Assembly: GCA_964513095.1 (NCBI GenBank)
Contig: CAZELH010000008.1
Coordinates: forward strand, 1-26,654
Direction: 5' to 3'
DNA from: JBDKGD01 sp964513095
GTDB taxonomy: Bacteria > Patescibacteriota > Minisyncoccia > UBA6257 > 2-01-FULL-56-20
DNA: 26,654 bases
The notes below the pieces were generated by a model. It did no database searches, had not been told where the DNA came from, and saw only the letters and a program-made list of their open reading frames with translations. Below are positions 20,621 to 26,654 of this stretch, one piece after another. How positions within the stretch are numbered: the first letter of the stretch is position 1; each line of letters begins with the position of its first letter. The position numbers were made by a program, and so were the translations under genes.

Positions 20621-20850
20621 GAGTCAAGCCCCTTTTGGATCTCCTTGAACTCATTTTCAACATTTGAAAGACCAACTTTCAACTCTTTAATCAAACGAGC
20701 TCCTTGCCGCACTTTTTCAAGCCCCTCCTCAATATCAACATCTTTTTCAGCGGTAAACCACGCCACAATCGCCTCTAAATCCTTCAGTTTATGAGTAATG
20801 GAAGAACTAGTTTGTTCGCCAGAACCACTATCTTTTTTTAGTCGTGCCAT
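20617..20850 (-). CDS. xseB: Exodeoxyribonuclease VII small subunit
   Basis: The small subunit of the XseA/XseB single-strand exonuclease; several copies bind each large subunit. The 77-residue protein has the family pattern: KDLEAIVAWFTAEKDVDIEEGLEKVRQGARLIKELKVGLSNVENEFKEI, i.e. a two-helix coiled coil with the conserved L..L..IV, D.E..L..V..G..L...L...L.... spacing. An N-terminal Lys/Ser-rich extension of about 22 residues is not conserved. It lies 17 bp past the xseA start region in the reverse order seen in many genomes: here xseA is transcribed first and xseB second. The TATAGT 7 nt before its ATG could give a separate leaderless transcript. Confidence 0.88.
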   Translation of the reverse strand: MARLKKDSGSGEQTSSSITHKLKDLEAIVAWFTAEKDVDIEEGLEKVRQGARLIKELKVGLSNVENEFKEIQKGLDS

Positions 20851-20857
20851 ATCAGAT

Positions 20858-20863
20858 ACTATA
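20858..20863 (-). promoter_or_regulatory. -10-like element 7 nt before xseB start
   Basis: TATAGT on the minus strand ends 7 nt before ATG 20850. It overlaps the end of xseA, so it may be a secondary promoter or chance. Confidence 0.35.
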
Positions 20864-20867
20864 CCGG

Positions 20868-22034
20868 TTATTGGACAATGGAATCAACCACACCATCATC
20901 AAGAAGAGTCTGCAGATGATCTCCTATTGCCACCTCTTTTTTGTGACGTATAATTCGACCCATCGCATTTTTCGTAATACTATACCCCAACGATAAAATT
21001 CGTTTCGGATCAACCACCTGCAGTAATTGGGTTGCATGAGTAATACGAGTATGAACATCACCGATTGCTTGCTGATACCCTAAAAACAATCCGGAAATGG
21101 CATACTCCAATCGATGTCGATACCGAAGAAAAAATCGAGAAGATTCTTGAATCATATCGGTGATACTGGAATAAAACCGATCAATAATGCGACTATGCTC
21201 AGTCTGAATAGTTGTCCAAGATTCGGTAATGGCAAGCTCTAATTGTTCATAGAAAGAATTAATTAAAATTGCAGTAGCAGTTGGAGTTGAAACCGCATAA
21301 TCAGCCACCAATTGCGCAATAGGGACATCTTTTTCATGACCAATGGCGCAAATCGTCGGCACCGGAAGCGTAAAAATTGTCCGTGCCAATTGCTCACTAT
21401 TAAAAATATTTAAATCCTCCACGCTTCCCCCACCACGAATAAGGATAATAACATCATAAGAAGATGCATGTCGCGCAATACGAGAAAGCGCAGAAATGAT
21501 ATCGGCTTCCGCGCGCACCCCCTCCACTAACACACCATACACATCAACCGAAATTCCCCGCGGGTGTAAATTTTTCTTAAAATCACCGATCGCAGCACCG
21601 GTTTTTGAAGTAACCAATGCGATACGTTTAATAAGTGGCGGAAGTATTCGCTTTCTTTCAAATAACCCTTCGCTCGCAAGCTGTTTTTTTAAAACCTCAT
21701 ACGCTTTTTTCAATGCCCCTTCGCCATACGGTTCAATCGTTTCCACAAAAAAACTAAATCGCCCCTTTGGCTTATAGAGCGATGCCGTACCGGTTATTTT
21801 AACCTGCATTCCTTCCTCAAGAACACTTCCACTATATCGAGCCGTTGCAGGGGGAAGATAGCACTGCAACAGAGCGGTTTTCGCCTCGTCTTGTAATGAA
21901 AAATACACACCCGTAGGATGTCTGGAGATACTGGTAACTTCCCCAAAAATAGAGGCGGGAATTTCTTTGAGGATAATATTTACACTGTCTAAAAATTCCG
22001 CAACAGGTATGACGGGAAGTTCACGAGGAAGCAT
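20868..22034 (-). CDS. xseA: Exodeoxyribonuclease VII large subunit
   Basis: Catalytic subunit of exonuclease VII, which degrades single-stranded DNA from both ends to short oligonucleotides in mismatch and damage repair. An N-terminal OB-fold (about 1-100, with EIPASIFGEVTSISRHPTGVYFSL) binds ssDNA. The nuclease domain follows with RIALVTSKTGAAIGDF, RGGGSVEDLNIFNSEQLART, CAIGHEKDVPIAQLVADYAVSTPTA and a helical coiled-coil stretch to about 330, then a C-terminal segment VDPKRILSLGYSIT. The ATG at 22034 (MLPRELPV) gives 388 residues, within the family range. A longer start at 22124 would add a hydrophobic stretch with no family match. TATACT lies 7 nt upstream of 22034; no Shine-Dalgarno. Confidence 0.95.
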   Translation of the reverse strand: MLPRELPVIPVAEFLDSVNIILKEIPASIFGEVTSISRHPTGVYFSLQDEAKTALLQCYLPPATARYSGSVLEEGMQVKITGTASLYKPKGRFSFFVETIEPYGEGALKKAYEVLKKQLASEGLFERKRILPPLIKRIALVTSKTGAAIGDFKKNLHPRGISVDVYGVLVEGVRAEADIISALSRIARHASSYDVIILIRGGGSVEDLNIFNSEQLARTIFTLPVPTICAIGHEKDVPIAQLVADYAVSTPTATAILINSFYEQLELAITESWTTIQTEHSRIIDRFYSSITDMIQESSRFFLRYRHRLEYAISGLFLGYQQAIGDVHTRITHATQLLQVVDPKRILSLGYSITKNAMGRIIRHKKEVAIGDHLQTLLDDGVVDSIVQ

Positions 22035-22041
22035 AAAAGTA

Positions 22042-22047
22042 AGTATA
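22042..22047 (-). promoter_or_regulatory. -10 element 7 nt before xseA start
   Basis: TATACT on the minus strand ends 7 nt before ATG 22034. Another candidate, TTGAAT with 16 nt to TATTAT, lies further upstream around 22102-22130 and would give a long leader. Confidence 0.45.
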
Positions 22048-22077
22048 CGGCAAAAAAAGAAAAGGGACATGCGAGCA

Positions 22078-22105
22078 TTGTAAAAATAGAGAAAATACGT
22101 ATAAT
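22078..22105 (+). promoter_or_regulatory. Promoter for plus-strand nuclease-like gene
   Basis: TTGTAA (22078-22083), a 16-nt spacer and a perfect TATAAT (22100-22105), with a predicted start near 22112 and a ~33-nt leader carrying a Shine-Dalgarno. Divergent from xseA. Confidence 0.7.
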
Positions 22106-22144
22106 AAAACCAGAAACTCAACATTCAAGAAAGGAGCCATGCGT

Positions 22145-22609
22145 ATGGGCGAAAAATCGCAACACAAACATGAGCAAAAAGATGATTTGTTTTGGCAACT
22201 CATTCGAGGCTACTGTTCAGAATACATCGCATTTGAGATTTTCAAGGAACTTCGCAAATGCGGGTGCATCACAACATTCAAAATGGTACGAAGAAATTCT
22301 TTCCTTGATCACGCGGGGGTAGATTTGATTGTATTTGCGGGCGGGAAAAAAATCCCCATTCAGATAAAATCATCGCGCCCCAAACGTGATGAGCGAGAGC
22401 AATATCTGGCGCAACACATTGAAGTGGTAATCATTGGCGACTCGCAACTTCTAACGATCGTCGAGAGAATAAACGAAGCACTAAGAAACTTCAACATTCG
22501 CTCAATTGAACGCCAAGGGGTCGTTAAAGTATGCACAGCAATCATCCCCGAATTAAACATCGACAGAATTCGCAAACAACATATCATCAGACACATCGGT
22601 GTCTATTAA
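22145..22609 (+). CDS. PD-(D/E)xK nuclease-like protein
   Basis: A 154-residue soluble protein with the arrangement of a PD-(D/E)xK nuclease core: a Glu-bearing helix (GYCSEYIAFEIFKELRKCG), a strand ending HAGVDLIVFAGG (motif II Asp), then a strand KKIPIQIKSS (motif III Q-x-K). GVDLI and QIK are the usual pattern in small resolvase- or restriction-type members. The rest (EVVIIGDSQLLTIVERINEALRNFNI) is mixed alpha/beta. The start at 22145 is preferred over 22139: AAGGAG (22131-22136) is 8 nt from 22145 but only 2 nt from 22139. It stands alone with its own promoter and bidirectional terminator, so it may be accessory. Nuclease activity is inferred from motif only. Confidence 0.75.
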   Translation: MGEKSQHKHEQKDDLFWQLIRGYCSEYIAFEIFKELRKCGCITTFKMVRRNSFLDHAGVDLIVFAGGKKIPIQIKSSRPKRDEREQYLAQHIEVVIIGDSQLLTIVERINEALRNFNIRSIERQGVVKVCTAIIPELNIDRIRKQHIIRHIGVY

Positions 22610-22617
22610 ACAAAAAC

Positions 22618-22648
22618 GCCCCGCTTTGACACCAGTCAAAAACGGGGC
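22618..22648. terminator. Bidirectional terminator between nuclease-like and FKBP genes
   Basis: A stem GCCCCG / CGGGGC with an inner TTTGAC / GTCAAA helix, flanked by A runs on the left and ATTTTTATT on the right, between converging genes. T runs are available on both strands. Confidence 0.9.
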
Positions 22649-22671
22649 ATTTTTATTGCAAAAGCTATCTA

Positions 22672-23148
22672 CTATTTCTTCTTTACATCAAGCAGCTCAA
22701 CCGTAAAATGCAATGTTGAGTTTGCGGGAATAACAGACACTGCATGATCGCCGTAGCCAAGTTCTGGTGGGATCGTTAAGTTTCGTTTTCCACCAACCTT
22801 CATACCGGCAACGCCCTTATCCCATCCTTCAATAACTTGCCCCGCGCCCAACACAAAAGAAAACGGTGTGCCACGATCATACGAACTATCAAATTTTGTA
22901 CCATCGGACAATGTGCCGACATAATTCACACTCACCGTGTCACCAACACTAGCCTCTGCTCCGGTGCCAACCACCTCATCTTTCATAATAAATGTATCCA
23001 TAATTGATTGTTGTTTTTTATCTTGCTCTTGTTTTACTGCAAAGGCATTATCTGCCGCCTTCTTATCTACCAACTGACCGGCAATATACCCACCGTACAA
23101 AAGACCTCCCGCAATCACCAAAAAGAGAATAATTTTTCCAAATGACAT
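22672..23148 (-). CDS. Membrane-anchored FKBP-type peptidyl-prolyl isomerase
   Basis: Catalyses cis-trans isomerisation of prolyl bonds in exported proteins. A membrane helix (about 5-25, KIILFLVIAGGLLYGGYI) is followed by a short Lys/Gln-rich linker and an FKBP domain (about 60-155). Domain landmarks: VNYVGTLSDGTKFDSSYDRGTPFSF, VIEGWDKGVAGMKVGGKRNLTIPPELGYG (the VI.GW..G..GMK.GG.R.L.IPP..AYG signature) and IPANSTLHFTVELLDV. Aromatic pocket residues Tyr, Phe and Trp are conserved. ATG 23148 (MSFGKII) gives 158 residues. It ends at a bidirectional terminator. It probably helps fold surface proteins together with the VKOR pathway; that is inference. Confidence 0.94.
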   Translation of the reverse strand: MSFGKIILFLVIAGGLLYGGYIAGQLVDKKAADNAFAVKQEQDKKQQSIMDTFIMKDEVVGTGAEASVGDTVSVNYVGTLSDGTKFDSSYDRGTPFSFVLGAGQVIEGWDKGVAGMKVGGKRNLTIPPELGYGDHAVSVIPANSTLHFTVELLDVKKK

Positions 23149-23178
23149 AAAAGTAAATAATGTATGTACCAACCCATT

Positions 23179-23520
23179 CTATTTTATTTTGGCACCGGGG
23201 GCAACTGACGTCATAGGCGCAAGCACAACCGGCACACCCTCTGCGTTGGTAGCTGCCAACACCATACCATAACTGACCGTGCCCATCATGGGGCGAGGGT
23301 CAAGGTTGGCAACCACCACGAGCTGCTTCCCAATCAACGCCTCTGGTTCATACGCGGTGCCAATACCCGCGAGAATCTGGCGAGGAGTTGCTTCTCCTGC
23401 TTCGTTTTTTTCACTCAAATCAACAAGCAGTTGGAGGAGTTTCGAAGAACCCTCCACACGAGTAGCGGAAACAACAGTACCAACACGCAAATCAGATTTC
23501 ACGAATTCATCGATAGTCAT
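23179..23520 (-). CDS. Standalone MetRS C-terminal-type tRNA-binding protein
   Basis: A 113-residue OB-fold protein like the C-terminal domain of methionyl-tRNA synthetase, EMAP-II/Arc1p and CsaA, which bind tRNA or act as chaperones. The family pattern is clear: MTIDEFVKSDLRVGTVVSATRV (family F.K.DLRVG.I), SSKLLQLLVDLSEK (family ADKLL.L.VD.G), RQILAGIGTAYEPEALIGKQL, VVVANLDPRPMMGTVSYGMVLAA (NL.PR...G..S.GM.L) and a closing PGAKIK. Unlike full MetRS no catalytic domain is present. ATG 23520 is used because it starts at the conserved strand; TTGCGT-17 nt-TATTCT ends 7 nt upstream, with no Shine-Dalgarno. It may act in trans with a truncated MetRS elsewhere in the genome. Confidence 0.9.
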   Translation of the reverse strand: MTIDEFVKSDLRVGTVVSATRVEGSSKLLQLLVDLSEKNEAGEATPRQILAGIGTAYEPEALIGKQLVVVANLDPRPMMGTVSYGMVLAATNAEGVPVVLAPMTSVAPGAKIK

Positions 23521-23527
23521 GCCAAAA

Positions 23528-23556
23528 AGAATAGAAAATAAGCGCAATACACGCAA
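23528..23556 (-). promoter_or_regulatory. Promoter 7 nt before MetRS-C-like start
   Basis: On the minus strand TTGCGT (23551-23556), a 17-nt spacer and TATTCT (23528-23533), which ends 7 nt before ATG 23520. Spacing is optimal though the hexamers are only partial matches. Confidence 0.5.
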
Positions 23557-23565
23557 GTAAAAAAT

Positions 23566-24717
23566 CTATTTGAAAGAAAGATAGATTTTTCGAGTAAGTA
23601 CTCCGGCAACATGAAAGAATACAACCACGCACACAATCCATCCAATAATCGGGATCAACTTAACGATCTCAAAAAGAAGCACACCAGCTACAACGGTCAC
23701 CCAACTCATCATATGATTTTTCTTTTTCGCTATTTTTGTAAAGAAGAAATATCCTGTTACGATGCCAGAAAGTAACGATGTGAGAATAACGAACAATACA
23801 TAGGAAAAAGCAACGCTCACTCCCAATAAAAATCCAACAACGCTAACACATAAAATAATAACTGCAATAGGAGTAAGAACAATGCTCGCAACACCATACA
23901 AAGGAGCAAATCCAAAACCTCGCACCGACTCTTCAGCAAAACGCACAACCCAACTACGCGCAACCGCAAAAAGAACAAGCGCCCCAACCAAAATCATCAA
24001 AACTTTCATAAACCACCACACTCCTAAAAAGAGAAAGAATTTCTTTGCCATGCCCACCGAATTTTTTTGAGGAGCGGAAACGGCATTTTCAACAGGTTGG
24101 AACGAAACCTCCCCAATAATTGCGGCACCTTCTTCAATGCGAGCCTCTCGAGGACTGTGGTAGGTAAAAGAACCCTTTAAAACCGCATTTTTACCCACAA
24201 CAATATCATCTCCTCCGGCAATAACCGTATCACCGTTAACAACACCATTGACCGTCAAAGAACCACCCGCCAAACGAAGCAAAGAAGATGTCTCGCCTTC
24301 AAAAATAACCGTACCACCAGCAGCAACAACATCACCACCAATGAATGCCCCAGAAACAATGTGCACCGTACCACCGGCAACGACAACATCACCACCAACA
24401 GAACCAGCAATCGTCACATCACCTCCCGCAACACGCACATCTTCTCCCACAGAACCAACAAGATCGATCGTACCACCAGCAGCAAGAACATCATGCGCAA
24501 CACTTCCTGAAATAAATATTTTTCCACCAGCCAATACAGCATCTCCACCAACATCGCCAACAACAGAAACATTGCGACCAAATCCATAAAAATTTTCAAA
24601 AATGGTTTCATCGGTCCCAACAGTAACCGAAGAACCGCTTTCAAACCGAGCAGCGCGAGTCAATAACGGACTCGAGACAAGCAAAACCGCAACTAATAAT
24701 ACGAGAAGCTTTTTCAT
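23566..24717 (-). CDS. Bactofilin-like beta-helix protein with C-terminal membrane domain
   Basis: A 383-residue exported protein. A signal peptide (1-22, KLLVLLVAVLLVSSPLLTRA) is followed by about 170 residues of short repeats built on the theme GDVGGDAVLAGG, VAHDVLAAGG, VGEDVRVAGG, VGGDVVVAGG, each about 18-20 residues, as in the beta-helix of polymer-forming (bactofilin-type) proteins. From about 228 to 378 there are four or so membrane helices (FFLFLGVWWFMKVLMILVG, IVLTPIAVIILCVSVVGF, VLFVILTSLLSGIVTG, WIVCVVVFFHVAGVL). The beta-helix would therefore be extracytoplasmic. It lies downstream of the phospholipase D gene (9-bp gap). A role in surface structure or envelope shape is inferred from architecture only. 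Confidence 0.88.
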   Translation of the reverse strand: MKKLLVLLVAVLLVSSPLLTRAARFESGSSVTVGTDETIFENFYGFGRNVSVVGDVGGDAVLAGGKIFISGSVAHDVLAAGGTIDLVGSVGEDVRVAGGDVTIAGSVGGDVVVAGGTVHIVSGAFIGGDVVAAGGTVIFEGETSSLLRLAGGSLTVNGVVNGDTVIAGGDDIVVGKNAVLKGSFTYHSPREARIEEGAAIIGEVSFQPVENAVSAPQKNSVGMAKKFFLFLGVWWFMKVLMILVGALVLFAVARSWVVRFAEESVRGFGFAPLYGVASIVLTPIAVIILCVSVVGFLLGVSVAFSYVLFVILTSLLSGIVTGYFFFTKIAKKKNHMMSWVTVVAGVLLFEIVKLIPIIGWIVCVVVFFHVAGVLTRKIYLSFK

Positions 24718-24725
24718 ATAGCTAT

Positions 24726-24731
24726 ATCATA
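24726..24731 (-). promoter_or_regulatory. -10 element 8 nt before bactofilin-like start
   Basis: TATGAT on the minus strand, preceded by TGT as in an extended -10, ends 8 nt before ATG 24717. It overlaps the end of the phospholipase D gene. Confidence 0.4.
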
Positions 24732-25806
24732 ACACACCGTGAAGCGGAATGGTAAGAACCTCTTTGCATCGCTGTATCCACGAACGATCTTTCCAAATAC
24801 GCTCATCAACCTGATGACAATGTTTACTATCTATCCAAAATTGTTTTTGTAAAAGATATGCGATCTGCTGATCTCGAATAACTACATTTGATTCGTAATT
24901 AAGAGAAAGACTTAAGTTGTCAATATTCGCACTTCCCATACTCGCCCACTCACCATCAACAACTACTACTTTTGCATGCAAAAAACGAGGAATATACCGA
25001 TACACAACAACGCCACATCGAAGCAAATGAGTAATAAAAAATTCCGTCGCATAACCAGCAAGAGCAACATCAAACACCGTGGGGATCATTAAAGTAACCG
25101 CCACTCCCCGACGACGAGCGCGAGTTAACAAACGAAGTAATCGCAAACTCGGTACAAAATAAGGAGTTTGAATAAGAATTGATTTTTTAGCCATTCGAAA
25201 AGCAGTTCGCAATTCACTATAAATAAATCGTTGTTTAAATCTTGGAGAGTTGGTAAAAAAACTCACATTTCCAGTCTTTTTTGGTTTTGGAAATCGCTTT
25301 TTAAACTGTAAAAAACGAGGAGTGCGCGCCACCGCCCACATCTTCTCAAAAGCGTTTGCAAAATCATTGACGATCGGACCCGTCCAACGAGCATGGGTAT
25401 CGCGCCAGAAACGCATTCGTTCATCAATATTTACTCCTCCGATAAAAGCAACACGATCATCAATAACCGCAACCTTCCGATGATCACGTAATACCCACGA
25501 AAAAAGAGTATGGATACGCCATGGGCTAATGGGATTAAAAAAAATAACAGTTCCACTAGCATTTCGAAGCAAGACAACGCGAGAGTCATTAAGCAATCCA
25601 AAACTACCCACAAAATCAACAAGAAGTCGCACACGAACTCCTTCACGACTTTTTTTAATAAACAAATCTAAAAATTTCTGACCAACAACATCAGAAGAAA
25701 AAATGTAAGACTCAAAATCAATCGACTCAGTAGCGGAAGCACAGGCTTCGTACATTTTTTTCCACGTTGACTCAGTGTCCCAAAAAAATGTTACATCGGA
25801 AACCAT
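24727..25806 (-). CDS. Phospholipase D / cardiolipin synthase-like protein
   Basis: A 359-residue phosphatidyltransferase-superfamily enzyme with two HxKx4D active-site motifs: HRKVAVID (H109, K111, D116) with GGVNIDE following, and HAKVVVVD (H277, K279, D284) with GSANIDN following. The pattern matches cardiolipin synthase type 2 (Cls), which joins two phosphatidylglycerols. Unlike many Cls enzymes it lacks N-terminal membrane helices; the N-terminus (MVSDVTFFWDTESTWKKMYEA) starts directly in the catalytic fold, as in ClsB/YbhO-like forms. Activity on phospholipids versus nucleic acid is not settled by sequence. It follows lexA (58-bp spacer) and precedes the bactofilin-like gene. TACAAT lies 8 nt upstream of the start. 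Confidence 0.92.
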   Translation of the reverse strand: MVSDVTFFWDTESTWKKMYEACASATESIDFESYIFSSDVVGQKFLDLFIKKSREGVRVRLLVDFVGSFGLLNDSRVVLLRNASGTVIFFNPISPWRIHTLFSWVLRDHRKVAVIDDRVAFIGGVNIDERMRFWRDTHARWTGPIVNDFANAFEKMWAVARTPRFLQFKKRFPKPKKTGNVSFFTNSPRFKQRFIYSELRTAFRMAKKSILIQTPYFVPSLRLLRLLTRARRRGVAVTLMIPTVFDVALAGYATEFFITHLLRCGVVVYRYIPRFLHAKVVVVDGEWASMGSANIDNLSLSLNYESNVVIRDQQIAYLLQKQFWIDSKHCHQVDERIWKDRSWIQRCKEVLTIPLHGVL

Positions 25807-25814
25807 ATAACTTT

Positions 25815-25820
25815 ATTGTA
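25815..25820 (-). promoter_or_regulatory. -10 element 8 nt before phospholipase D start
   Basis: TACAAT on the minus strand ends 8 nt before ATG 25806; no Shine-Dalgarno. Confidence 0.4.
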
Positions 25821-25864
25821 CAAGTACGCACGCGCCTTGTATACGAAGAAATACAATCTTAAAT

Positions 25865-26545
25865 CTACACAGAATTTGGTTGATACAACGGCACAATCTC
25901 AATATCGCCCTGCTGACCCCGACGAATAATATCAATCACTTTCCCAAAAATTTTAAAATTCCGCGCAACGATAATAGGACGATACTGCGGGTCAGAAGAA
26001 ACGGGACGTAAAATAAACGCGTTTGTCGCAACTTCCAATTTTTTAATGACCGCACAACTATCAATAATCGCAACCACTAAATCACCTTCGCGCACCGCCT
26101 GTGTGAGTTCAACCAACACATAATCACCATCATTAATTCCCGCATCAACCATTGAATCCCCCGATGCCCGTACAGAAACCACCTGCTCCGTAGGACGACC
26201 CGCGAGCATATTCGAAGCAACGCAAATATACTCACCAAAGGTTCGTTGTGCCAACACCGCCACGTTATCACACCCCGCCGAAGCAATGACGGGAATAGTA
26301 ACGGTCGTTATCGAATCAGAGTCGGTGGTACGAATACTAATACCTCGCGTTTCATATCTGTTTCTACTAATAAGACCTTTTTTCTCCAAAGAAGTGAGGT
26401 ACTGCGACACGGCACGAGGCGACGACAATTTACACATCTTTTGTAATTGCGCAATCGTGGGAGCCACCGCGTGTTGCTTGATATATTTTTGTAAAGTAAC
26501 AAAAAAATCTTTTTGTTTTTTTGTGAGTGTTTGTGTAGGTGTCAT
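25865..26545 (-). CDS. lexA: LexA repressor
   Basis: The SOS-response repressor, which binds operator palindromes as a dimer and self-cleaves when RecA filaments form. An N-terminal winged helix-turn-helix (about 1-70: LTKKQKDFFVTLQKYIKQHAV, then APTIAQLQKMCKLSSPRAVSQYL, then the wing GLISRNRYETRGISI) is followed by a hinge and a S24 peptidase domain. The cleavage bond is A90-G91 (VIASAGCDN), the catalytic serine is S131 (ASGDSMVDAGI), and the catalytic lysine is K168 (CAVIKKLE). The length of 226 is slightly above E. coli's 202. It lies downstream of two AT-rich palindromes that overlap its promoter, implying autorepression. Upstream the window ends in intergenic sequence. Confidence 0.95.
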   Translation of the reverse strand: MTPTQTLTKKQKDFFVTLQKYIKQHAVAPTIAQLQKMCKLSSPRAVSQYLTSLEKKGLISRNRYETRGISIRTTDSDSITTVTIPVIASAGCDNVAVLAQRTFGEYICVASNMLAGRPTEQVVSVRASGDSMVDAGINDGDYVLVELTQAVREGDLVVAIIDSCAVIKKLEVATNAFILRPVSSDPQYRPIIVARNFKIFGKVIDIIRRGQQGDIEIVPLYQPNSV

Positions 26546-26547
26546 AG

Positions 26548-26588
26548 TATATACAGTATATATTTATAAAATATATATACAATATATA
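26548..26588 (-). promoter_or_regulatory. lexA promoter with two overlapping near-palindromic operators
   Basis: Two copies of a 15-bp near-palindrome, consensus TATATACARTATATA, lie at 26548-26562 and 26574-26588. On the minus strand the upstream copy covers TTGTAT (26577-26582) and the downstream copy covers TATACT (26555-26560), separated by 16 nt, i.e. the probable -35 and -10. Binding at either would block RNA polymerase. They differ from the E. coli SOS box CTG-N10-CAG, and LexA binding is inferred. Confidence 0.6.
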
Positions 26589-26593
26589 CATGT

Positions 26594-26637
26594 GGATAAC
26601 AATAAAAAAAGTAATTATGCTTTTTTTATTGTTATCC
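26594..26637. repeat. 18-bp perfect inverted repeat upstream of lexA
   Basis: Arms GGATAACAATAAAAAAAG (26594-26611) and its exact complement (26620-26637) flank an 8-nt TAATTATG loop. It forms a stable long hairpin. A-rich and T-rich segments inside the arms could make it a bidirectional terminator for the gene beyond the window edge. Confidence 0.8.
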
Positions 26638-26651
26638 CCGCGGAGGCGGGG
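26636..26651. repeat. GC hairpin CCCCGC-GGAG-GCGGGG
   Basis: A perfect 6-bp GC stem directly adjoining the inverted repeat above. It is another of the GC-rich palindromic units in this window's intergenic DNA; it may continue beyond the right edge. Confidence 0.6.
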
Positions 26652-26654
26652 ATC

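Noticed and set aside
24248..24589. Plus-strand Pro/Thr-rich frame of 113 codons
   Set aside because: Antisense of the repetitive Gly/Val/Ala codons of the bactofilin-like beta-helix; the repeats keep the opposite frame open by composition.
1..26654. tRNA, rRNA, CRISPR arrays, transposases or prophage genes
   Set aside because: No T-arm-like GGTTCGAnTCC with a matching acceptor, no rRNA motifs, no regularly spaced direct repeats and no transposase, integrase or phage proteins were seen.

Overview
The window reads as a piece of a small, AT-rich bacterial genome of the Candidate Phyla Radiation (Patescibacteria, probably Parcubacteria-like). This is an inference from gene content and style: tightly packed short genes, a standalone MetRS-type tRNA-binding domain, a MutY-like glycosylase without its iron-sulfur cysteines, small membrane/coiled-coil proteins of unknown role, very short intergenic spacers rich in GC palindromes, and few Shine-Dalgarno sequences. 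It is a scaffold: two runs of exactly 100 N (13454-13553 and 20412-20511) interrupt a tgt gene and an unidentified gene. Nearly all genes are on the minus strand, so transcription runs from high to low coordinates. Only two protein genes (5019 and 22145) and one apparent RNA unit (14510-15343) are on the plus strand.

Layout, left to right. 1-4854 (minus): a glucose-6-phosphate dehydrogenase cut by the window edge, a glutaredoxin, a VKOR-family thiol oxidoreductase, a diadenylate cyclase (c-di-AMP), an AI-2E-family permease, a membrane-anchored thermonuclease and a coiled-coil protein. 4915-5438 (plus): an orphan gene with its own promoter and a good ribosome binding site. 5574-10184 (minus): tsaC-like tRNA modification gene, typA/bipA, an RRM protein with a long structured leader, a small Sm-like candidate, prmC and a DUF167 gene. 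10280-10410: a compact small-RNA unit with its own promoter and terminator. 10478-14284 (minus): nfo, bcp, queA and tgt. 14510-15343 (plus): a strong promoter, about 800 nt of hairpin-dense sequence with no convincing long ORF, and a terminator; this is the best candidate for something undescribed. 15365-20318 (minus): mutY-like, two small membrane proteins, nth, a SIMPL-domain protein, rsmE and a methyltransferase. 20344-22034 (minus): the gapped gene, xseB and xseA. 22078-22609 (plus): a PD-(D/E)xK-like nuclease candidate. 22672-26545 (minus): FKBP isomerase, MetRS-C-like protein, a bactofilin-like surface/membrane protein, a phospholipase D/cardiolipin synthase and lexA with a paired palindromic operator.

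Themes. DNA maintenance is heavily represented (nfo, mutY-like, nth, xseA/xseB, lexA, a candidate nuclease), as is translation and RNA quality (tsaC, typA, prmC, rsmE, queA, tgt, RRM protein). Envelope and redox genes (VKOR, FKBP, bactofilin-like, PLD, SIMPL, AI-2E) fill the rest. A recurrent pattern is a TAnnnT -10 hexamer 6-8 nt upstream of the ATG in ten genes that lack a Shine-Dalgarno, which suggests widespread leaderless transcription. The genes with clear Shine-Dalgarno sequences (5019, 22145, the gene at 9111) are the contrasting minority.
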